In this document: piece after piece, positions 55,156 to 61,667 of the stretch
How the letters are laid out: the number at the start of each line of letters is the position of its first letter
Numbering within the stretch: the stretch's first letter is position 1
Source of the DNA: Microcosmobacter mediterraneus
GTDB lineage: Bacteria > Bacteroidota > Bacteroidia > Flavobacteriales > Flavobacteriaceae
Assembly: GCF_031846265.1 (NCBI RefSeq)
Contig: NZ_JAVRIA010000004.1
Span: forward strand, 186,001-250,000
Reading direction: 5' to 3'
DNA length: 64,000 nt
The notes under the pieces: generated by a model
The model's input: only the letters and a program-made list of their open reading frames with translations
Told to the model about the DNA's origin: nothing
The model's database searches: none
Program-made: the position numbers and the translations under genes

Positions 55156-55185
55156 CAAATCTATATAATTATTTAATTAAAACAA
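55156..55185 (-). promoter_or_regulatory. Candidate promoter of the 54673 gene
   Basis: Minus strand: TTG (plus 55183-55185), 19 bases, TAGATTTG (plus 55156-55163). The -7 box is a full match, the -33 box partial. Predicted leader about 25 bases. Confidence 0.45.
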
Positions 55186-55560
55186 CATTTTTTAGTGTTT
55201 TTTTACAAATTATTTTCACGATTAAATGTAAAATATTACAGATAAACTGCATTTTTACTAGATAAAAAGCATATTTAAACGACGAAATACTTCTCTTCTT
55301 TTTGCTCTATTTTTATGCCTTTTTTTTGAAATACTAGCCTAAATTATGTAGTAAAAGTATAATCAAAGTGAAGTTTATTTTAAGAAATAATTTATGAACC
55401 CTAATAATTTAAGCTACTAATAAGGTGTTTTTTTAAGCTTTTAATCGTCATTTTTTACATGAATTTTCAGTTTATCGTAAAAATAAATGCGTTCATGAGA
55501 TTTTTTTAAGAGAGAGCACTAATTATCAGACATTTGGAATAACCCTAAATCTTATTCCTG
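55186..55560. other. AT-rich divergent intergenic region, nothing recognised
   Basis: 375 bases of strongly AT-rich sequence between the 54673 gene and the dioxygenase-like gene. No coding frame, strong hairpin, repeat or clear promoter for the plus-strand gene was seen. Confidence 0.4.
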
Positions 55561-56151
55561 ATGAAAAATCAAATTTCACTTTTTTGTCTTATCATTACTT
55601 TATCTGTAAATCTGTCTATTTTTTCACAAGACAGTTTCACTAGTTTTAATGACTATACCAAGTTACAATTAACTAATACAGATACTATTCCTGGCTTCTC
55701 TGATAAAGAGAACAAACTTAAAATTTCTGGTACTATCTTTTTGCATGATGGTGTAACACCTGCAAAAGATGTTATACTATATATAGAGCAGGCTGATGAA
55801 CATGGTGATTTTGATTTAAGAACAGATAATGATAATCGTTACGTTCATAATAGAGGTTGGATTAAAACTGATGCTAATGGTCGTTATACGTTTTTTACCT
55901 ATGTTCCAGGTGGAGATAGACGTTATAAACTATTACAGCAATTATTCCCAATAATAAAAGAGCCTTCAAAGAAAGAGTATGAGTTGTCAACTTTTCTATT
56001 TGATGACGATCCGTTACTTACTAAACTATGTCGTAAACGAATTACAAAGAAAGGTGATCCTTCAAGAATTCTAAAACTAACCAAGCAAGACGATTTATTG
56101 GTTGTAGAAAAAGACATTGTTTTATCTAACAACTCGCAAGAAGCTAGATAA
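55561..56151 (+). CDS. Secreted intradiol-dioxygenase-like protein lacking the His-x-His iron ligands
   Basis: 196 residues with a signal peptide (LSVNLSIFSQ). The fold-defining segments of the intradiol ring-cleavage dioxygenase family are clear: KISGTIFLHDGVTPAKDVIL, then NRGWIKTDANGRYTFFTYVPG and LFDDDPLLTKLCRKR near the end. In active members a PAHIH-type segment with two iron-binding histidines precedes the 'KEP' stretch; here the equivalent reads RRYKLLQQLFPIIKEP, with no histidine. So the fold seems kept while the catalytic metal site is lost. It may be a binding protein or a decayed enzyme. The missing histidines are seen; the loss of activity is inferred. Confidence 0.72.
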   Translation: MKNQISLFCLIITLSVNLSIFSQDSFTSFNDYTKLQLTNTDTIPGFSDKENKLKISGTIFLHDGVTPAKDVILYIEQADEHGDFDLRTDNDNRYVHNRGWIKTDANGRYTFFTYVPGGDRRYKLLQQLFPIIKEPSKKEYELSTFLFDDDPLLTKLCRKRITKKGDPSRILKLTKQDDLLVVEKDIVLSNNSQEAR

Positions 56152-56227
56152 TATCATTTTCTTTATATAGTGTTAAAAGACAATGGCCTGAGCTAAATAA
56201 TCACTATCTTTTCGTAAAATTGATCTT

Positions 56228-56785
56228 ATGAAAATTAAGATAGTCTTTCTATTGGTGCTAAGCTTATGTCTGTTTTCCTGCGCTTCTACTAAAACATCAG
56301 CCACAGCAGAACAATTACGTATATTTCAATCTATCATAGATGGTGAACCCTATATCATAGAATCTGATTTTGCTTTTCCGCAGAATACAAACGCTATGAT
56401 GCAGTTACAAAATTCTGGTATATTAAATCCTTCAAACAGAAATATGAGTCGTATTAGTTTAATTGGTAATCCAAACCAATTAACTATAACAGGCAAGGAG
56501 GTAAGCTCACAGTTACCTTATTTTGGAGAAGTACAAGTACCTTCAAGAGTTAATACTAATAATGGTATTGTACTGCAAGGATCTGTTGAAAATTATGATG
56601 TTAAAGAAGGAAAGGGAGGGAGTTATATTATAAATTTCAATGCAAAAAGTACTAACGAAGGTTTTAAGGTTACTATTCAAATCTACCCAAACCTTAGAAT
56701 AGCAATGCTCCTAAACGGATCAAAACGATTACCTATTAGATATACAGGAAAAATAAAGCTACTAGAAAACTCTTCTAATATCTAG
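56228..56785 (+). CDS. DUF4251 lipoprotein
   Basis: 185 residues. Lipoprotein signal with the cysteine in LCLFSCASTKTS. Body typical of DUF4251: IDGEPYIIESDFAFPQNTNAM, ISLIGNPNQLTITGKEVSSQ, LPYFGEVQ, and a C-terminal FKVTIQIYPNLRIAMLLNGS followed by PIRYTGKI. Beta-rich, function unknown. It follows the dioxygenase-like gene by 76 bases in the same direction. Confidence 0.82.
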   Translation: MKIKIVFLLVLSLCLFSCASTKTSATAEQLRIFQSIIDGEPYIIESDFAFPQNTNAMMQLQNSGILNPSNRNMSRISLIGNPNQLTITGKEVSSQLPYFGEVQVPSRVNTNNGIVLQGSVENYDVKEGKGGSYIINFNAKSTNEGFKVTIQIYPNLRIAMLLNGSKRLPIRYTGKIKLLENSSNI

Positions 56786-56966
56786 ATAGTGACATTATTT
56801 ATTTCATAATGTTTTATATTCACAACTTAATCAAAGCGATCAAACTCTTTTAATTTCTGGTAAAAACAACGTTTTACTAAAAACTATCTATTAAAAGTTG
56901 AAACGTTTTCAGGAGATATTACATTAACATTGTTATATAAGTAGAAAAGAAAAAAAATTAATTGCT

Positions 56967-57386
56967 ATGAAAAAGTTACTTATTATTTTATTAACACTAT
57001 CACTATTTAATTGTTCCACTGACGATTCTAATCCTGTTTATGAAAACGATCCTGAAGCTACTATTGTTGGTCGCTGGATTTTACCAGGATTTGAAAGTAA
57101 TTTTCGTCTTGAGTTTACTGAAACCAAACGATTTGACATCTACGGATTAGATGGTGTTTTTCCAACATTAGAAGAGTTTAACGAGCAAAACCCTCAACTT
57201 ACAGGTTTAGATTGGTATTATGAAGGTGAAGTTTTAGTCGTAGATTTAAACTTTGGAAATTTCTTGCGTTTAACTCCAGAATTCACCTGCAATAATTATG
57301 TTGTAAAATGGGTTGATGAAAATGGAGACGATGCTGGTTACTACTACAGAGATGGTTATGATATCACAAATTGTGATGATTTATAA
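56967..57386 (+). CDS. Small lipoprotein, possibly lipocalin-like
   Basis: 139 residues. Lipoprotein signal MKKLLIILLTLSLFNCSTDD. The mature part starts with a GRWILPG-type segment (TIVGRWILPGFESNFRLEFT) like the first strand of lipocalin-like Bacteroidota lipoproteins, and has a cysteine pair (EFTCNNYVV and DITNCDDL). Function unknown. A terminator hairpin follows 22 bases after the stop. Confidence 0.68.
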   Translation: MKKLLIILLTLSLFNCSTDDSNPVYENDPEATIVGRWILPGFESNFRLEFTETKRFDIYGLDGVFPTLEEFNEQNPQLTGLDWYYEGEVLVVDLNFGNFLRLTPEFTCNNYVVKWVDENGDDAGYYYRDGYDITNCDDL

Positions 57387-57408
57387 TCTATAAAAACCGC
57401 TATATACT

Positions 57409-57440
57409 AAAAAGTCATAACGATTTCGTTATGGCTTTTT
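57409..57440 (+). terminator. Terminator after the small lipoprotein gene
   Basis: AAAAAGTCATAACG / CGTTATGGCTTTTT with one G-T pair and an ATTT loop, followed by T's. A classic intrinsic terminator. Confidence 0.75.
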
Positions 57441-57562
57441 ATGTGATATGACAAAATATTGCTTAATTATTACATATATAATACTATTTAGTTTCATTTG
57501 TCTAAAGTAAAACGTAAATTGTCATTATTGAATGTATTATAAAAAAACCTCTTAAATAATTT

Positions 57563-58021
57563 ATGGGAAAATCGCAACAGACTTACAGTAAAAGCGAAAA
57601 AGAAAAAAAACGTTTAAAAAAGCGCGAGGATAAGAGAAAGAAGATGGAAGCGCGCAAATTAGAAAAAGAAGAGAATGGCTCCAAAGGTATTGAGTTTGCC
57701 TATGTAGATCATAATGGACATTTGGTTGATGCACCACCAGACCCTTCTTTAAAAGTAAAAGTAAAAGCTAAAAACATAGAGGTTAGTATTCCTAAAACAT
57801 TAGAAAGCGATAAAGAAGCTTTTGATCCTATTAGAAAAGGTTCTGTGTCATTTTTTGATCATTCCAAAGGTTTTGGTTTTATTATAGATTCTGAAAATAA
57901 CGAAAAATACTTCACTCATGTTAGTGGTCTCATTGACGAAATAGATGAAAACGACAAGGTCTCTTTTGAATTAGAAAAAGGACAACGAGGAATGAATGCT
58001 GTTCGTGTTAAAAAGGCATAA
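57563..58021 (+). CDS. Cold-shock-domain protein with a basic N-terminal tail
   Basis: 152 residues. The first 40 are strongly basic and helical (SEKEKKRLKKREDKRKKMEA), then a linker, then a C-terminal cold-shock domain from about residue 88: RKGSVSFFDHSKGFGFII with the RNP1-type KGFGFI, YFTHVSGLID as RNP2, and ending MNAVRVKKA. It binds single-stranded nucleic acid; the basic tail probably strengthens RNA or ribosome binding. It is 70 bases upstream of a second cold-shock protein with a closely similar domain. Confidence 0.88.
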   Translation: MGKSQQTYSKSEKEKKRLKKREDKRKKMEARKLEKEENGSKGIEFAYVDHNGHLVDAPPDPSLKVKVKAKNIEVSIPKTLESDKEAFDPIRKGSVSFFDHSKGFGFIIDSENNEKYFTHVSGLIDEIDENDKVSFELEKGQRGMNAVRVKKA

Positions 58022-58091
58022 TCTATTTTCCATAACTTTGTGGCATCATCTTTGAAAGCTATCTAGTAATTAATAATTAAATTATATTACA

Positions 58092-58283
58092 ATGAGTAAA
58101 GGAACAGTAAAATTCTTCAATGACACTAAAGGATTTGGATTTATCACTGAAGAAAGTTCAAACAAAGAACATTTTGTTCACATTTCTGGATTAATCGATG
58201 AGATTCGTGAAGGTGATTCAGTAGAATTTGATCTTACAGAAGAAAAAAAAGGATTAAACGCAATCAACGTCAAAGTTGTTTAG
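58092..58283 (+). CDS. Cold-shock protein (CspA family)
   Basis: 63 residues, a single cold-shock domain: MSKGTVKFFNDTKGFGFITE (RNP1 KGFGFI), EHFVHISGLIDEIREGD (RNP2), and ending GLNAINVKVV. RNA chaperone that binds single-stranded RNA/DNA. A -7 box TAACTTTG (58033-58040) sits upstream, so it can be transcribed on its own. A strong terminator follows the stop. Confidence 0.95.
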   Translation: MSKGTVKFFNDTKGFGFITEESSNKEHFVHISGLIDEIREGDSVEFDLTEEKKGLNAINVKVV

Positions 58284-58300
58284 ATAAATATTAGTCTTGC

Positions 58301-58338
58301 AAAAAAAGCCTGTCATTAAATGATAGGCTTTTTTTTTG
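58301..58338 (+). terminator. Terminator of the cold-shock gene
   Basis: GCCTGTCA / TGATAGGC stem (one G-T pair) with an A-run before and nine T's after; starts 18 bases after the stop codon. Confidence 0.85.
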
Positions 58339-58484
58339 GTATAAACTCGATGTAATGTTTTGATCCAATTAAACTTAATAAAATCTATTCATCTATTTAA
58401 TATTACAATTCGGTAATTAATAAATTATACATGTTGTTATCTAAAATATATTTGTATTATATATAAAACCAACTAAATAGATTA

Positions 58485-59537
58485 ATGAAAAGTACCAGAC
58501 AAAAGCCTGGCAAAGGCAAACAAATTTTTAGAATTGTATTATTAGTAGGTACGTTTATTTCTTTATGGTTTGTACCATGGATTTTAGTAAAGGCTTGGAT
58601 ATTACCACTGCCAGATTCCGTTCAAGAACAAGTAGACCAAACCTTAAGTTATGGTTTTGATGGGGTTATCGTCTATGTAGATGAAGCAGGAAAACCACCA
58701 GCTTTCTACACAGCTGGTTATCATAATAAAGAAGAGCTCATACCAGCCAAACCAAATGCTTTATTTAAAATAGCAAGTATAAGTAAGCTATATGTCGCAG
58801 TAGCTATCACCAAATTAGCTAATAATCAGCTTATTTCTTTGGATAAATCACTTGTTGATTATTTTCCCCAACTCGAAGGAAGAATTGAAAATGCAGATAA
58901 AATCACCTTGAGAATGATGGTGCAACACCGAAGTGGTATTCCTAATTTCACAGACCAACCAGAGTATTGGAAAAATCAACCAAATACCAATATTGATGTG
59001 CTTCAATACGCACTCGATTTACCAGCTAACTTTGAACCTAACAAAGATTATGGCTATTCAAATACTAATTATTTATTGCTTTCTAGAATCATTGAACAGG
59101 TTACAGGAGATTCTCGTCAAGACTATTTTGAGACCGAAATTTTAATTCCACTTGGCTTAAAGAATACATTTGGATCCATTGATGATGTAAATCTAGATGA
59201 TGTTATGAGTGGTTATTATGTAGGGATTGAAAAGGACTTTAAAAGCGAGAATAACGGAATGATGTTAGCTACAGCGGAAGATGTAGGTCTCTTTTTAAGA
59301 GCTTTAAATGATGGAACATTACTTAATGACAAAGAAATGGAAATCTATAGGTCAATTTATGAGTTTAATCATGGTGGATTAGCTCCAGGTTACCAATGTA
59401 TAGCAGAATACCATAAAGATATTGATGCTGTGGTTGTTCAATTTATGAACACTACCGATTTTGAAGGCTACCAATGGAATTTGTTAGAGATTACACATAC
59501 TCGTGTTGTTAAAATATTACGGAAATTAAAAGAGTAA
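58485..59537 (+). CDS. Serine hydrolase of the beta-lactamase class C / penicillin-binding family
   Basis: 350 residues. The N-terminal membrane anchor (IVLLVGTFISLWFVPWILVK) places the enzyme in the periplasm. Active-site serine motif KIASISKLYVA (SxxK); second motif YSNTNYLLLSRI (YxN); third box near HGGLAPGYQ replacing KTG, as in many family VIII esterases and D-aminopeptidases. The role may be peptide hydrolysis or transesterification rather than antibiotic resistance. Stand-alone gene; a TATATTTG -7 box lies about 30 bases upstream. Confidence 0.88.
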   Translation: MKSTRQKPGKGKQIFRIVLLVGTFISLWFVPWILVKAWILPLPDSVQEQVDQTLSYGFDGVIVYVDEAGKPPAFYTAGYHNKEELIPAKPNALFKIASISKLYVAVAITKLANNQLISLDKSLVDYFPQLEGRIENADKITLRMMVQHRSGIPNFTDQPEYWKNQPNTNIDVLQYALDLPANFEPNKDYGYSNTNYLLLSRIIEQVTGDSRQDYFETEILIPLGLKNTFGSIDDVNLDDVMSGYYVGIEKDFKSENNGMMLATAEDVGLFLRALNDGTLLNDKEMEIYRSIYEFNHGGLAPGYQCIAEYHKDIDAVVVQFMNTTDFEGYQWNLLEITHTRVVKILRKLKE

Positions 59538-59622
59538 TAGTAACGTGTTATATAGTAACATAAGACTGTTAGTTGCAATTTCATAATGATTTAAAAGCTT
59601 TTTACATGTTCAAAACAAGAAA

Positions 59623-59657
59623 TTTGAACAGATGTAAAAAAATTATCATTACATTTG
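59623..59657 (+). promoter_or_regulatory. Candidate promoter of the PL6 lyase gene
   Basis: TTTG (59623-59626), 23 bases, TACATTTG (59650-59657). The -7 box matches perfectly; the gap is at the long end. Transcription would start about 40 bases before the ATG. Confidence 0.45.
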
Positions 59658-59703
59658 AAATTGGTTAACCAGTTTGGTTTTCCAATTTTTTAATATGTAC
59701 ACT

Positions 59704-61446
59704 ATGAAGAATTATTTACCAGTATTAATGCTGCTGTTGGTTGTTAATGTAAAAGCACAAATAGTTAGTAATAACACAGAATTGGAGAATGCCATTTCAA
59801 ATGCGCAGGCAGGAACTATTATAGAACTTGCAAATGGTACTTGGACAAATGTGCAACTTTCAATTAACGTTTCTGCTACTGAGTTACAACCATGTGTAAT
59901 AAAAGCTCAAAACCCTGGGCAAGTCTTTTTCGAAGGACGTTCTAATATTAGTATAGGAGGAAGTTATATTATTTTCGAGGGTGTTATTTTTCAAAACGCA
60001 AGTGGTCTCATCACGGATGATGGCAGAATAGAACCAGTCATTGAGTTTAGAGATACAAGTAATAACGATTGCTTTAATTGCATTGTTAGAAATATTAAGA
60101 TAGATGCCTATAACGGAACATCTAGCCAGGAAGAAGATGTTTTTAAATGGGTCATCATTTATGGTGCTTATAATGAAGTGAGTTACTCTTCTTTTATTGG
60201 TAAAAATGGAGTAGGAAGCATTATCAATGATAATCACAATAATTCAACACCAGATTATTCTAAAATACATCACAATTATTTTGCCGATAGAGATCCAGTA
60301 GATAATGACGTTAATGGACTAAACGATCAAGATGCTATTAGAATAGGAGTTAGCACAACGTCCTTGTCAGATTCATTTACAGAGGTTTATGATAATTTCT
60401 TCAACAATTGGTCTGGAGAGGTTGAAATTATTTCAAACAAATGCGGAAGCAATAAATATTACAATAACACTTTTAGAGATTATCAAGGCACGTTAACACT
60501 TAGACATGGAAATAATGCCGAAGTGTATGGAAACTATTTTTTTGGAAATAATAATGCTTTTTCAGGAGGTGTAAGAATTATTGGAGAAGATCATAAAGTT
60601 TACAATAATTATTTTGAAGGTCTTAGATATAGAAAACCAAATGGATCAGGATCCAGCACCACTGGAGCTTTAAACGTAATGAATGGTCAAGTAAATTCTG
60701 CTTTAAATGGTTATTATCAGGTTAAAAACGTACAAGTGGTTAATAATACTCTAGTAGATTGTGATTTAGGCATTAGAGTTGGAACCAGTCTAAGTGGTGC
60801 AACTTTAGAACCTGAAAACCTCACTATAGCTAACAATATTATCTTAGATTCTGATGATAACGCTTTTCAAATACTAACTATGCCTTCAGGCAATTCTATA
60901 AATGAAGGAAATATTACTCAAAACGGAAGTTGGGATCTAGCCAATGGTGTAAATTCTAACCAAACTGTGATGTCGGGCTTATTAACTATTGGCAGCGATT
61001 TTTACAGAGTAGTAACTGGCAGTGCTGCTATTGACGCAGGTGTCGGAAACTATCCTTTTATAACACAAGATATTTTATATGGAGATAGAGAAGTTGATTT
61101 TGATGCAGGAGCGGAAGAATTTGGAGCTGGAGGTTCAGTTGGGCCTTATGAATTTGCTGATGTCGGAAATTCTTTAGGATTTGGTGCTTTTAATCCTTTA
61201 TCAGTTAGTGATTTTAGTATAGATAACAACCAGATTAAATTATTCCCAATTCCTAGTAAAGGCAGCTTAACCATTTTAAAAGAACATGGTAGTATAGGTG
61301 AAATTAAACTATACGATGTTCAAGGTAAATTACTTTATACTCAAAATATTAATTTGAACAAAGCTCGTTTAGATATAAGTAACTACGAAGCTGGTGTTTA
61401 TATTTTAAAGACTTCAAAAACAGCCATTCGTTTTGTTATTGATTAA
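59704..61446 (+). CDS. PL6-family polysaccharide lyase (alginate lyase/chondroitinase B type) with T9SS tail
   Basis: About 580 residues, ATG at 59704 (MKNYLPVLMLLLVVNVKAQ, signal peptide). Right-handed beta-helix catalytic domain: LENAISNAQAGTIIELANGT, HHNYFADRDPV, VEIISNKCGSNKYYNNTF and GTLTLRHGNNAEVYGNYF, the last two carrying the lysine and arginine that act as base and acid in the family, near the calcium-binding acidic residues. The C-terminus (FSIDNNQIKLFPIPSKGSLT to KTAIRFVID) is a type A T9SS sorting domain. It should depolymerise alginate or a related uronate polymer outside the cell; the family also contains chondroitinase B. No SusCD or other alginate genes are seen nearby. Confidence 0.9.
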   Translation: MKNYLPVLMLLLVVNVKAQIVSNNTELENAISNAQAGTIIELANGTWTNVQLSINVSATELQPCVIKAQNPGQVFFEGRSNISIGGSYIIFEGVIFQNASGLITDDGRIEPVIEFRDTSNNDCFNCIVRNIKIDAYNGTSSQEEDVFKWVIIYGAYNEVSYSSFIGKNGVGSIINDNHNNSTPDYSKIHHNYFADRDPVDNDVNGLNDQDAIRIGVSTTSLSDSFTEVYDNFFNNWSGEVEIISNKCGSNKYYNNTFRDYQGTLTLRHGNNAEVYGNYFFGNNNAFSGGVRIIGEDHKVYNNYFEGLRYRKPNGSGSSTTGALNVMNGQVNSALNGYYQVKNVQVVNNTLVDCDLGIRVGTSLSGATLEPENLTIANNIILDSDDNAFQILTMPSGNSINEGNITQNGSWDLANGVNSNQTVMSGLLTIGSDFYRVVTGSAAIDAGVGNYPFITQDILYGDREVDFDAGAEEFGAGGSVGPYEFADVGNSLGFGAFNPLSVSDFSIDNNQIKLFPIPSKGSLTILKEHGSIGEIKLYDVQGKLLYTQNINLNKARLDISNYEAGVYILKTSKTAIRFVID

Positions 61447-61548
61447 AAGTTCTCAAATTAAATTGAATGATATTATGTCTGAAATTTAAAATAATACTTA
61501 ATAATTGAAGAAATAAAGAAAAGCTAATACTTAGTTAACATTATCCAT

Positions 61549-61577
61549 AAAAGCACCTTAATAAGGTGCTTTTGTTT
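61549..61577 (+). terminator. Terminator after the PL6 lyase gene
   Basis: AAAAGCACCT / AGGTGCTTTT, a 10-bp stem with a short loop, followed by TGTTTT. Located about 100 bases after the lyase stop. Confidence 0.75.
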
Positions 61578-61667
61578 TACAATATGATAACTTGATGCTA
61601 ACGAAGTGGTTTCATTTGGGCACTAATTTTATGGGATAAAAAATTAATCCAACAAAAAATTAATCCA

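Noticed and set aside
56228..57386. The small lipoprotein genes considered as immunity or toxin genes
   Set aside because: The DUF4251 protein and the lipocalin-like lipoprotein are common single lipoproteins of Bacteroidota; no toxin partner or mobile context is visible.
59884..60237. 117-codon minus-strand open frame
   Set aside because: It is antisense to the catalytic domain of the PL6 lyase and resembles no family.
61549..61577. Palindrome considered as a transcription-factor site for the nucleotidase gene
   Set aside because: The stem followed by a T-rich tract about 100 bases after the lyase stop is a normal intrinsic terminator.
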